This document shows positions 15,518 to 24,948 of a stretch of DNA of 64,000 bases, piece after piece. The position numbers were made by a program, and so were the translations under genes. The stretch comes from Lysobacter sp. Root494 (lineage in GTDB: Bacteria; Pseudomonadota; Gammaproteobacteria; Xanthomonadales; Xanthomonadaceae), in NCBI RefSeq assembly GCF_001427225.1, contig NZ_LMFH01000001.1, forward strand, positions 428,206 to 492,205. The letters run 5' to 3'. Within the stretch, counting starts at the first letter, position 1, and the number at the start of each line of letters is the position of its first letter. The notes under the pieces were generated by a model. That model worked only from the letters and a program-made list of their open reading frames with translations. It did no database searches and was not told the DNA's origin.

Positions 15518-16525
15518 ATGAGTCCGATCCTGAAGAACGCAGGCGCGCTCGCGCTGCTGTGGCTCGCAGCGTTCAACGCGAATGCGCAGGTGCAGAGCGC
15601 TGCTGTCGAAGCCGCACCGGCGCAGGCAGCGCAGACCGAAGCGGTAGTCGCCGATCCCGCGGTATGGGGCCCGTACGCGAAGCTGGTCGGCAAGACCTTT
15701 GCCGGCGAAGACCTGGCGGGCTGGCCCGGCTACGCCAGCAAGACGCGCAGCATCCAGTGGGAAGTGCCCGGCAAGGTGATGCTGGAAACCGGCGTCCAGG
15801 CCAACGGCACCGAGTTGTCGAAGATGCGCATCAGCCCCGGCAAGCGCCCCGGCGAGTTGTACTTCGACGTCGAAAAATCGCCGAACGCCACCGCCCGCAT
15901 CGTCGATGCCGACACGCTCGAGTTCGACGCGATGCTGGGTTACCGCAGCATCGTCCAGGTGACCGGACCCGATGGTTACGAGATGCGGGTGGAGAAAGGC
16001 GGCGAGGTGAAGGGCAGTGCGCGCTACCTCGACATGCAGACGGCGGCTTACAGCGCCCACACCGTGGAACTCGCCGAAAAGGCCGTCGCCGACAAGCACG
16101 CCGCCATGCTCGCCCTGCGCGCCGCCGGCGTGCCCGACGAACCGGTGACCGAACTGCCGGCCGACCGCGTCCTCGCCTACCAGGAACCGGTGCGCGGCCC
16201 ATGGGGCACGTTGCGGATCACCCGCGGCAAGGCGTGGGAAGCCAGCGCGTGCTTCGCCGCCGTCTACATCAACGGCCGCTGGGCCGGACGATTCGAAGAC
16301 GCCGAAACCGCGACCTTCAAGGTCCCCGCCGGCAAGGTCCAGGTCGGCGTCGGCTCGGATCCGAAGGGCCGCGGCACCTGCCGCGTCGGTGGCGACGCCC
16401 AGACCATGCACGACACCGTGCTCGCCAAGGGCGAATCGCTGCACGTGTACTTCGCGTACAACTCGGGAGCGAAGTTCAAGGAAGCACTGCTCGCGCCGGC
16501 GGCAACGCAAGCGGGTGCGCCGTGA
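15518..16525 (+). CDS. exported protein of unknown function with PEGA-like C-terminal part
   Basis: This is a 335-residue exported protein. It has a signal peptide (MSPILKNAGALALLWLAAFNANAQ) and an N-terminal beta-rich region (about 45-160) containing WPGYASKTRSIQWEVPGKVM. The C-terminal region contains YINGRWAGRFEDAETATFKV, which looks like a PEGA or DUF2846-type beta domain. The ATG lies two bases after the COG3014-type stop, so it belongs to the same operon. I cannot assign a function; it shares the envelope context of the cluster. Confidence 0.75.
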   Translation: MSPILKNAGALALLWLAAFNANAQVQSAAVEAAPAQAAQTEAVVADPAVWGPYAKLVGKTFAGEDLAGWPGYASKTRSIQWEVPGKVMLETGVQANGTELSKMRISPGKRPGELYFDVEKSPNATARIVDADTLEFDAMLGYRSIVQVTGPDGYEMRVEKGGEVKGSARYLDMQTAAYSAHTVELAEKAVADKHAAMLALRAAGVPDEPVTELPADRVLAYQEPVRGPWGTLRITRGKAWEASACFAAVYINGRWAGRFEDAETATFKVPAGKVQVGVGSDPKGRGTCRVGGDAQTMHDTVLAKGESLHVYFAYNSGAKFKEALLAPAATQAGAP

Positions 16526-16658
16526 ATCGCGCGCCCGGCCTGCTCACCGCGCTGACTCGTTTATGCCTGCCCGCATGAATCGGCAGGTGACAGTTGTTGC
16601 ATCCGATGGATTGGGCGACCATCGCGCCGGGCGCTGCGTCGCCCACACAGGGGAACCC

Positions 16659-18404
16659 ATGAATTCGAAGAACAAAGCGGCCATCCGGCCGCTTGCGCAT
16701 GCGTGCGCCTTGGCCGTTGCCGGCCTGATTGCATCGACACAGGCACTGGCCCAGGTCGATACCACCCAGATCCCCGGCCAGGGCCGCGAGGAAAACGATC
16801 CCGCGCTGCGGACCCCGCCGGTGCAGCCGCGCGTGATCGATCCCGCGCAACTCGCCGAGCCGGCGCCATGCCCGTTCGCAGGCAAGGGCACCGTCACTTT
16901 GAGCGGCATCGAGGTCACTGGCTCGACGCTGGTTCCGCGCGAGCGCCTCGATGCCAGCGTCGCCGACCTGATCGGCCACAGCGCGGATGCGCAGATCCTG
17001 TGCACCGCGCGCGACCGCGTCGCCGCCGTCTACGCGCGGCATGGCGAGGCACTGGCGCGCGTCGAGCTGCCCGAGCAGCGCATCAGCGATGGCGTGCTCA
17101 CGCTGCGCGTCACTGAAGGACGCATCGCCGATGTGCGGATCGAGAACGCCGAAGCGCTCGGTCCGGCCGCCGGCCTCGCGGGCGATTACCTGGGCAGGAC
17201 GCGAACCGAGGGCGCGACGCGTTGGCCGGATGTCGAACGCGCCTTCCTGCTCGCGCGTGAAATTCCCGGTGCCGACGTGCGCTTCGCACTGCGCCGCGCC
17301 GACGACGGCAGCGACGACGGCCTGCAGGCGATCGCCGCGTTCGGCCCACGGCGCCGCTTCGACCTCGGCGTGAGCGTGCAGAACATGGGCTCGGAAGAAC
17401 TCGGTCGCACCGGCGTGTCGTTGCGCGCCGACGCCAACAGCTTCACCCGCTTCGGCGAGCGCACCAGCCTGGTGCTGTACTCGAGCCACACCGGCGCGCA
17501 GCAGGTCGTGCAGTTGATGGAGGAAGTGCGCCTCGGCGCGAGCGGCTGGCTGCTGCACGGCGATTACGCCTACGGTCGCAGCCAGCCCGAAGGCGCGCTC
17601 GAACCGCTCGAACTCGACGGCCGCTCGCGCGTCGCCCGACTCGGCGTGCGCTATCCGCTGCTGAAGTCGCGCGCTGCATCGATCGACGCCGGCATGCGCC
17701 TGGAAGGCATCGACCAGCAGAACGACCTCGGCTTCCTGCGAGGGCCCGATGGCGACGCCATCCCGCTGTTCGACGAACGCCTGCGCGTGCTCGCTCTCAC
17801 TCTCGATGGCCGCTGGCAATCCACAGCGATACCGGGGCTGGCGACGATGGCCGGGATCGAGCTGCGCCAGGGCCTCGATGCACTGGGTGCCAGCGAAGCG
17901 GGCGAGCCGCTGCTCTCGCGCAGCGAGGCGCGTCCGGATTTCACCAGCGCCCGGCTCAATCTCGGCACGCGCTTCGCGTTCGCGCCGCAGTCGCGGGTGT
18001 CGCCGTACGTGCAGCTGAACGGCGTCGCGCAATGGACGCGCGACGTGCTGCCGGCGTACGAGGAATTCCAGGTCGGCAACTACACCGTCGGCCGCGGCTA
18101 CGACCCGGGCGCCGCTTCGGGCGATCGCGCGCTGGGCGTGCAGGCCGAATTCGGTTTCGACATCGCGGGCAACGCGCGTCGCTACGGCGTGTTCGCCTTC
18201 GCCGACGCGGCACGGGTGTGGAACTACGACAGCCTGGGCTACGACGCCGAGCCGTGGTCGGCCGGCGCCGGCGCGCGCATGCGCTGGAGTTCGGGCCAGC
18301 TCAGCCTGGTCTGGGCCTCGCCGCAGTCGGCACCGCTGCCGGGCGCACCGACGCCGGGCGATCGCGTGCTGCTGACCTTCAACCATGCCTTCTCGATCCG
18401 CTGA
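16659..18404 (+). CDS. two-partner secretion outer-membrane transporter (ShlB/FhaC family, TpsB)
   Basis: TpsB proteins are Omp85-superfamily beta-barrels that secrete one large partner exoprotein across the outer membrane. The 581-residue product has a signal peptide (to about residue 32, TQALAQ), then a POTRA-type region (about 75-160: VTLSGIEVTGSTLVPRERLD, LPEQRISDGVLTLRVTEGRI). A long beta-barrel with alternating aromatic strands follows, ending LLTFNHAFSIR. The VGRGYDPG segment matches the conserved VRGY/VRGF-type loop motif. ATG 16659 is preceded by GGGGA at 16650-16654. The partner gene follows after 10 bases. Confidence 0.92.
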   Translation: MNSKNKAAIRPLAHACALAVAGLIASTQALAQVDTTQIPGQGREENDPALRTPPVQPRVIDPAQLAEPAPCPFAGKGTVTLSGIEVTGSTLVPRERLDASVADLIGHSADAQILCTARDRVAAVYARHGEALARVELPEQRISDGVLTLRVTEGRIADVRIENAEALGPAAGLAGDYLGRTRTEGATRWPDVERAFLLAREIPGADVRFALRRADDGSDDGLQAIAAFGPRRRFDLGVSVQNMGSEELGRTGVSLRADANSFTRFGERTSLVLYSSHTGAQQVVQLMEEVRLGASGWLLHGDYAYGRSQPEGALEPLELDGRSRVARLGVRYPLLKSRAASIDAGMRLEGIDQQNDLGFLRGPDGDAIPLFDERLRVLALTLDGRWQSTAIPGLATMAGIELRQGLDALGASEAGEPLLSRSEARPDFTSARLNLGTRFAFAPQSRVSPYVQLNGVAQWTRDVLPAYEEFQVGNYTVGRGYDPGAASGDRALGVQAEFGFDIAGNARRYGVFAFADAARVWNYDSLGYDAEPWSAGAGARMRWSSGQLSLVWASPQSAPLPGAPTPGDRVLLTFNHAFSIR

Positions 18405-18414
18405 GGACACCGAC

Positions 18415-21400
18415 ATGACCGCTTCCCGCAACCGCCGCAGCCCCATGCTGCGCCTGCTGTGCCTCGGCATCGCGCAGTGCCTCTACGCCGCACCCGCGCT
18501 CGCGCAGAGCCTGCCCGGCAGCATGACCGCCAACACCAACGTCAGCGCGCCCGTCACCAACGGCACCACGATGACGGTAAACGTGACCGGCCCGCGCGCC
18601 TACGCGGAGTGGAACAGCTTCAACGTCGCCGCCGGCAACACCTTCCAGATCACCAACAGCGGCGGTCCCAACAACTACATCTTCGTCAACCGCGTCACGG
18701 GCGGCACCGCCTCGGACATCAGCGGACTGGTCCAGGGCAACGGCCACTTCTGGCTACTCAATCCCAACGGCATCTCGGTGGGCAGCACCGGTGTGTTCGA
18801 CGTCGGCGGCCTGTTGCTGTCGACGGCGACGACGCTCAATGGCGAAACCGAAGCCACCAACGGCGCAGCATTCCTCGCCGGCGCGACCAACACCTTCAGC
18901 TTCGGCGGCGCGACCAACAGCATCGTCGTGCAACCCGGGGCGCAGCTGACCGCCGACATCGGCGCGATCGCGCTGCTCGCCAACCAGGTGACCTTCGGCG
19001 GCACCGCGAATGCGGGCACTGGCGAGACCGCGATCATCGGCGCGCAGGCCGCGACGGTGACCTTCGACGCGGACCTCAATGCGTTCAGCACCTTGACCAT
19101 CAACACCGGCAGCAACCAGGGCACGGGCGTCCGCGTCGGTGGCAACAGCCAGTTCACCGCGGCGCGCACCTTCATCAGCGCCGCGGGCATGGCCGATTCA
19201 CAGGGCAACATCCTGCTGGTCGACGACAACGCGGCCGACAACATCAGCTTCGTCGGCGGCGACCTGGTGCTCTACGCCGGCCCCATAGGCAGCGTCACCG
19301 TGTTTGGCTCCGGCTCGGTACAGCCGGGTCCCGGGGCGCAGGCGGGCGCCGCCAAGCTGCTGATCCAGGGCGGCATCAACGCGCCGGGCCGGCTCGACAT
19401 CGTCTCGTCCGGCGGAGTGGGACAGGGCGGAACCGACCTGAGCATCCGCGCTGCCGGCAACCTGTCGATCCGCAGCGACATCAAGGGCCGCGACGTGGCC
19501 CTGGGCGGCAACGCCATCTCGACCTGGAACATCGACGCGCAGGACGACGTCGTCATCCGCGGCATCAACGGCCTCAGTGCGCGCGCGATCCGTTCGGGAC
19601 AGACCGTCGACGCGCTCGGCCCGGTGGATGTCGTCGGCAGCGCGGACGTGCTCGGCGGCGCCACGTATGCCGGCAACGACGTCGATCTTTCCGCCGGCAC
19701 CGGCCTGGTGAGCTTCACCGCGCGGCCATCGGTCGCGGGCGACTACTGGATCACCGCCGGCGACTTCATGGGCTCGGAATCGCTCACGCCCGACTTCGGC
19801 CTCGGCACCACCAACGCGTTCTCGATTACCGACACCGCGGGTGGCTTCACCATGGGCTTCAGCATCACCAACCCGGGCAACTTCTCCTTCACCACGACGG
19901 GTGGCGGCAACCTCACCACCATGGCGGGCGCGAACATCACCTCCACCAATGGCAATGTCACGCTCGCCACCACGGGCGGCGGCTCGCTCTCCCTGGGTGG
20001 CAACGTCACCACCGGCGCCGGGCGATCGGTCACGCTGAATTCGAGCCGCTCGCTCAGCCAGAGCGGTGGGGTCATCACCACCGATGCTCTCGTGGCAAGC
20101 GCGCTCAACGGCATCGTCCTGAGCAACGCCGCCAACCAGTTCGCCAGCGGCACGTTCACCAACCTCGGCGGCGGCGGCATTACGGCGGTGTCCTCCGTGT
20201 CCGACCTGCTGATCGCCAATGCCACCACCGCGAGTGGCGATGTCAGGTTGACCGGCAGCAATATCCTGCGCCTGTCCAACAGCACCGTGTCCACGGGTTC
20301 GGGGCTGGTGCAGTTGAACGGCAACGTGCTCGTCGCCGGTAGCAACGTCATTAATGCCGGCGGCAGCAGTGCCTCGTTTACCGGTAGCGTCGATGCCACC
20401 AGCTCCGGCCAAGGCGATCTCACCGTTACCTCCGGTACCGGCACCACGTTCCAGGGCGCGGTGGGCGGCACTTCGATGCTCAACACCCTGACGGTCAATG
20501 GCATGTCCGTCTTCAACGGCGGCGGCGTGCGCACCGACAGCGGCATCAGCCTCGGCAGTGTCGTCGTCAATGCGAGTGCACCATCGACCTTCGCGCTGGA
20601 TGCCGGCGCGGGCGCGCTGACGACCGGCTTCATCAGCGCCGACAACGCGGGGCTGGCGGCTACCGGCGCTTCGGTGAACATCGCCGGTATCGGCGCGCCG
20701 AATGCCAACGTCACGCTCACCGCCACCAACGGCAACCTCACGCTCGGCAACGGCGATATCGGCGGCAGCGCCAATCTCGCGACGACGGGTGGCGGCGGCA
20801 GCGTCACCGTGACCGGCAGCCTGCAGTCGGCCGGCACGATCACGGTGAATTCCGCGAACCACGCACGCATCGCGTCGGCGACATCCAACGGCGGCAACGT
20901 ATCGGTAACGGCCGCGGGCGAAGTCACCGGCGCCAACGGCAGCGATCGCGCCAACCTGTCCGCCGCAAACGGCGTCACGGTGAATGCCGGCACGCTCGCC
21001 CAGCTGGGCAGCGCCAATGCCGGCGGCAACATCGGCGTGGTCGCTGGCAGCGTCGACATCACCAGCGCCACGGCGGGCAACTTGCTGTCGCTCACCGCCA
21101 ACGCCGGCAATCTCACGCTGGGCAGCGGCAGCGGCTTCAGCAGTGTGTTGAACGCCACCGGCACGCTGAGCGTCACCGGTCCGCTCACCACCGTGGTGTT
21201 GACGGGCGGCGCTGGCGGCAGCGCGTCGCTCATCGGCGACAACCACATCAACGGGCTCTCGACCTTCAGCTCGAACGGCCTGGCGCTGCGCAATGCGGGT
21301 TCGCTGATCGTGCAGGGCGTCGTGGACGGCGGCAGCGGCGACGTCACGCTCGACGTGGTCGGCGACAACCTGCAGATCACCCCTGCCGGCCAGGTCCGAG

Positions 21401-24324
21401 GCCAGGACGTGGTGCTCTCCACCACGCATGCGTTCTTCAACCAGTCCGGCGCCGACGCGATCCAGACCGGCGCCGGCGGTCATTGGGTGGTGTATTCGCA
21501 GCGGCCCACCGCGGGCTCGTTCGACAATCTCGACAGCGGCAACACCGCGATCTGGAACGGCACGCTGGCGACGGTCGCGCCCGGCAGCGTCAGCGGCAAC
21601 CGCTACGTGTTCGCCTTCCAGCCGACGCTGACCTTCACCACTACCAGCACCAGCAAGGTTTACGGCACCGATCTCACTTCAACAGGTGGAAATCTCTTCA
21701 CCGTCTCGGGCCTGCAGGGCGGCGTCGCAGGCGCATTTCTCGGCGACACGGCTGCCACCGCGTACAGCGGCGCGCCGCTGCTCACCTCCGCCGGTTTCGC
21801 CGAACGCGCTTCGGTCGCCGGTGGTCCGTATGCGATCGGGATTGCCAACGGCAGCGTTGCCGGGCTCAACGGCTATGCAATCGCGCTCAACGGCGGCGGC
21901 CAGATCACGGTCACGCCGAAGGCGATCACCGGTACCGGCACGCCCGACAACAAGACCTATGACGGCAATACCGATGCGACCGGCAACATCGTGCTGAGCG
22001 GCGTGGTGACGGGCGACAGCGTCGGTGCGACCGGCAGCTTCGCGTTCGTCGACCCGAATGCGGGCACCGGCAAGCCAGTCGATCTCACGGGCGCCACGCT
22101 CACCGGTGCCGACGCAGGCAACTACACGCTGACGATTTCCGGCACGGCACTCGCCGACATCCTGCGCAAGGCGATCACCGGCACCGGCACCTTCGACAAC
22201 AAGACCTACGACGGCACCACCGATGCGACCGGCGTCATCACGCTCACCGGCGTGATCACCGGCGACGACGTCGGTGCAACCGGCAACTACGATTTCGTGG
22301 ACAGCAACGCGGGTGCGGGCAAGGTCGTCACCATCTCCGGCGCCACGCTCACCGGTGCCGACGCAGGCAACTACACGTTGGTGATTTCCGGCACCGCACT
22401 CGCCGACATCCTGCGCAAGTCGATCACTGGCACCGGCACCTTCGACAACAAGACCTACGACGGCACCACCGATGCGACCGGCGTCATCACGCTCACCGGC
22501 TTGATCACCGGCGACGACGTCGGTGCAACCGGCAGCTACGATTTCGTGGACAGCAACGCGGGTGCGGGCAAGGTCGTCACCATCTCCGGCGCCACGCTCA
22601 CCGGTGCCGACGCGGGCAACTACACGCTGGTGATTTCCGGCACGGCCCTCGCCGACATCCTGCGCAAGTCGATCACCGGCACCGCGAACGTCGACGACAA
22701 GACCTACGACGGCACCACCGATGCGACCGGCATCATCACGCTCACCGGCGTGATCACCGGCGACGACGTCGGTGCAACCGGCAGCTTCGATTTCGTGGAC
22801 GGCAACGCCGGCACCGGCAAGACCGTCACCATCGGCGGTGCATCGCTGACGGGAACCGATGCCGGCAACTACACGCTGGCGATTTCCGGCACGGCGCTCG
22901 CCGACATCCTGCGCAAGTCGATCACCGGTACCGGCACCGCCGCAACCAAGACGTACGACGGATCGACGACCACCACGGGCACGATTTCGCTCAGCGGCGT
23001 GATCACCGGGGACGACGTCGGCGCGACCGGCAGCTTCAACTTCACCGACCGCAATGCGGGCACCGGCAAGGTGGTCACCATTTCCGGCGCCACCCTCAGC
23101 GGCACGGATGCAGGCAACTACACGCTGGCGATTTCCGGCACCGCGCTCGCCGACATCCTGCGCAAGTCGATCACTGGCACCGGCACCGCCGCAACCAAGA
23201 CGTATGACGGATCGACGACCACCACGGGCACGATTTCGCTCAGCGGCGTGATCACCGGGGACGACGTCGGCGCGACCGGCAGCTTCAACTTCGCCGATCG
23301 CAATGCGGGCACCGGCAAGGTGGTCACCATTTCCGGCGCCACTCTCAGCGGCACGGATGCGGGCAACTACACGCTGGCGATTTCCGGTACCGCACTCGCC
23401 GACATCCTGCGCAAGTCGATCACCGGCACCGGCACCGCCACCAGCAAGACGTACGACGGATCGACATCCACCACCGGCACGATTGCGCTCAACGGCGTGG
23501 TCGCCGGCGACAACGTCGGCGCGACGGGTAGCTTCAACTTCGCCGACCGCAACGCGGGCACCGGCAAGACCGTCACCATCAGCGGCGTATCGCTGACCGG
23601 CGCGGATGCAGGCAACTACACGCTGGCGATTTCCGGTACCGCACTCGCCGACATCCTGCGCAAGTCGATCACGGGCACCGGCACCGCCACCAGCAAGACG
23701 TACGACGGATCGACATCCACCACCGGCACGATCGCGCTCAACGGTGTCGTTTCCGGCGACAACGTCGGCGCGAACGGCAGCTTCAACTTCGCCGACCGCA
23801 ACGCGGGCACCGGCAAGACCGTCACCATCAGCGGTGTATCGCTGACCGGCGCGGATGCCGGCAACTACACGGTGACCGTATCCGGCAGCGCGGTCGCGGA
23901 CATCCTGCGCCGCGCGATCACGGTGACCGCCGACCCGGCATCGAAGCCCGAAGGCGAGGCCGATCCGGCATTCGGTTACCAGGTCACCACCGGCTCGCTG
24001 GTCGCAGGCGATTCGCTGGCCGGCGCGTTGACGCGCGCACCCGGCGAAGCACCCGGCGCCTACGCCATCGGGCAGGGCACGCTGAATGCATCGAGCAACT
24101 ACCAGCTGACCTTCGTCGGATCGACGCTCACCATCACCGAAGTGCCGGTCAATCCGGTGCCGGTGATTGCCGGCCGCGATGATTTCGGCGGACTGGTGGG
24201 CTTCCTCGAAGGCATCGGCAATCGACCGGTGGAACCGCTGCAGGTCGCCGACGAGCGCGCGGCATGTGCCGCAGGTTCGAATGGACGCGAAGCGAGTGCG
24301 TGCAGGCAGGCGCGGACGCAGTAA
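18415..24324 (+). CDS. two-partner secretion exoprotein/adhesin (TpsA) with MBG repeats
   Basis: This is a 1969-residue surface or secreted protein exported by the adjacent TpsB. It has a signal peptide (to about residue 32, APALAQS), then the TPS/haemagglutinin-activity secretion domain (about 35-290) with the hallmark NPNGISVG in GHFWLLNPNGISVG. A long Gly/Asn/Thr-rich beta-helical region (about 290-1080) follows, then MBG/YDG-type domains, eight of them 83-residue tandem repeats (21922-23913), and a last MBG-like unit. The C-terminal tail has two cysteines 12 residues apart (Cys1951, Cys1963), recalling the Cys pair that tethers HMW1-like adhesins. ATG 18415 follows GAGGA at 18403-18407. 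Confidence 0.93.
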   Translation: MTASRNRRSPMLRLLCLGIAQCLYAAPALAQSLPGSMTANTNVSAPVTNGTTMTVNVTGPRAYAEWNSFNVAAGNTFQITNSGGPNNYIFVNRVTGGTASDISGLVQGNGHFWLLNPNGISVGSTGVFDVGGLLLSTATTLNGETEATNGAAFLAGATNTFSFGGATNSIVVQPGAQLTADIGAIALLANQVTFGGTANAGTGETAIIGAQAATVTFDADLNAFSTLTINTGSNQGTGVRVGGNSQFTAARTFISAAGMADSQGNILLVDDNAADNISFVGGDLVLYAGPIGSVTVFGSGSVQPGPGAQAGAAKLLIQGGINAPGRLDIVSSGGVGQGGTDLSIRAAGNLSIRSDIKGRDVALGGNAISTWNIDAQDDVVIRGINGLSARAIRSGQTVDALGPVDVVGSADVLGGATYAGNDVDLSAGTGLVSFTARPSVAGDYWITAGDFMGSESLTPDFGLGTTNAFSITDTAGGFTMGFSITNPGNFSFTTTGGGNLTTMAGANITSTNGNVTLATTGGGSLSLGGNVTTGAGRSVTLNSSRSLSQSGGVITTDALVASALNGIVLSNAANQFASGTFTNLGGGGITAVSSVSDLLIANATTASGDVRLTGSNILRLSNSTVSTGSGLVQLNGNVLVAGSNVINAGGSSASFTGSVDATSSGQGDLTVTSGTGTTFQGAVGGTSMLNTLTVNGMSVFNGGGVRTDSGISLGSVVVNASAPSTFALDAGAGALTTGFISADNAGLAATGASVNIAGIGAPNANVTLTATNGNLTLGNGDIGGSANLATTGGGGSVTVTGSLQSAGTITVNSANHARIASATSNGGNVSVTAAGEVTGANGSDRANLSAANGVTVNAGTLAQLGSANAGGNIGVVAGSVDITSATAGNLLSLTANAGNLTLGSGSGFSSVLNATGTLSVTGPLTTVVLTGGAGGSASLIGDNHINGLSTFSSNGLALRNAGSLIVQGVVDGGSGDVTLDVVGDNLQITPAGQVRGQDVVLSTTHAFFNQSGADAIQTGAGGHWVVYSQRPTAGSFDNLDSGNTAIWNGTLATVAPGSVSGNRYVFAFQPTLTFTTTSTSKVYGTDLTSTGGNLFTVSGLQGGVAGAFLGDTAATAYSGAPLLTSAGFAERASVAGGPYAIGIANGSVAGLNGYAIALNGGGQITVTPKAITGTGTPDNKTYDGNTDATGNIVLSGVVTGDSVGATGSFAFVDPNAGTGKPVDLTGATLTGADAGNYTLTISGTALADILRKAITGTGTFDNKTYDGTTDATGVITLTGVITGDDVGATGNYDFVDSNAGAGKVVTISGATLTGADAGNYTLVISGTALADILRKSITGTGTFDNKTYDGTTDATGVITLTGLITGDDVGATGSYDFVDSNAGAGKVVTISGATLTGADAGNYTLVISGTALADILRKSITGTANVDDKTYDGTTDATGIITLTGVITGDDVGATGSFDFVDGNAGTGKTVTIGGASLTGTDAGNYTLAISGTALADILRKSITGTGTAATKTYDGSTTTTGTISLSGVITGDDVGATGSFNFTDRNAGTGKVVTISGATLSGTDAGNYTLAISGTALADILRKSITGTGTAATKTYDGSTTTTGTISLSGVITGDDVGATGSFNFADRNAGTGKVVTISGATLSGTDAGNYTLAISGTALADILRKSITGTGTATSKTYDGSTSTTGTIALNGVVAGDNVGATGSFNFADRNAGTGKTVTISGVSLTGADAGNYTLAISGTALADILRKSITGTGTATSKTYDGSTSTTGTIALNGVVSGDNVGANGSFNFADRNAGTGKTVTISGVSLTGADAGNYTVTVSGSAVADILRRAITVTADPASKPEGEADPAFGYQVTTGSLVAGDSLAGALTRAPGEAPGAYAIGQGTLNASSNYQLTFVGSTLTITEVPVNPVPVIAGRDDFGGLVGFLEGIGNRPVEPLQVADERAACAAGSNGREASACRQARTQ
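21922..23913 (+). repeat. eight tandem 249-bp repeats in the adhesin gene
   Basis: Eight in-frame units of exactly 249 bp (83 residues) run without gaps. Each begins [A/S]ITGT, has KTYDG near residue 11, DAGNYT near residue 65 and ends ALADILRK (ADILRR in the last). Units 2-3, 5-6 and 7-8 are near-identical pairs at the DNA level, a sign of recent unequal recombination. Confidence 0.95.
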
Positions 24325-24346
24325 GCAACCAGCGCTGCGGTTACCT

Positions 24347-24375
24347 GGAGGCCCCGCATGCGGGGCCTCCTTTTT
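24347..24375 (+). terminator. intrinsic terminator after the adhesin gene
   Basis: A perfect 10-bp stem (GGAGGCCCCG / CGGGGCCTCC) around CATG is followed by TTTTT, 22 bases after the adhesin stop. It is a textbook rho-independent terminator for the exported-protein/two-partner secretion operon. Confidence 0.92.
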
Positions 24376-24548
24376 GGTCGGTGTGTCCGCGCAAAGTTCG
24401 GTCGCGCAAGCGCTGGCGAAGTCATTGCGAAGTCGTTTCTTTCCGTCGCGGATGGACACTGCGTGCGACGCGCGCTGAAGGGACTTCCGCTTCTGTTGTT
24501 CGACACGAAAAAAATGCGCGCGTCGAGAAGGATCTTTCAGGCAACCGC

Positions 24549-24800
24549 TCAGCCATCCCACTCCAGCGGACCGACGCGGGCGCACACATCCATTTCCCAC
24601 AGCTGTTCGCGCACCTGTTCCTTCAGCGCGTACCCCGTCGGACCACTGAAGGTCTCCAGCCGCCGCCAGACCAGTTCGCCCGGCAGCCCCACCTCGTCCT
24701 CGGCGCGCTCCTCATGGAAGATCCCGACGGCATCCATCGCCATCACGCCCGGCGTCTTCGGGGTGAGTCGCACGCTGTAGCGGACCGTGCAGTGGGGCAT
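24549..24800 (-). CDS. small hypothetical protein (83 aa)
   Basis: An 83-residue acidic protein begins MPHCTVRYSVRLTPKTPGVM and ends MDVCARVGPLEWDG. Segments such as ETFSGPTGYALKEQVREQLW look like a compact globular fold, and codon choice resembles that of its neighbours. I do not recognise a family. No membrane or export signal is seen. The region on either side (24376-24548, 24801-24948) contains no convincing gene. Confidence 0.55.
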   Translation of the reverse strand: MPHCTVRYSVRLTPKTPGVMAMDAVGIFHEERAEDEVGLPGELVWRRLETFSGPTGYALKEQVREQLWEMDVCARVGPLEWDG

Positions 24801-24948
24801 GCGTGAACTCTGCCGCGAGAGCGCGCACGAAAAAATGATGAACCCGCGGGACTCACCCGAATGGGGGATGCCGTCGGCGGACGAGCCTACGAGCGCCCCA
24901 TACAGACAAAGCTGCGTTGATGCATTCGCGCAGCGCAGACCCCGCCGC

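Noticed and set aside
19198..21483. 761-codon minus-strand frame inside the adhesin gene
   Set aside because: It is a by-product of the repetitive Gly/Asn/Thr codons on the coding strand; its composition is Arg/Ala/Gly-rich and no domain is visible.
21679..24600. 973-codon minus-strand frame opposite the MBG repeats
   Set aside because: It repeats with the same 249-bp period as the plus-strand gene, is antisense to a convincing protein, and crosses the terminator at 24347-24375.
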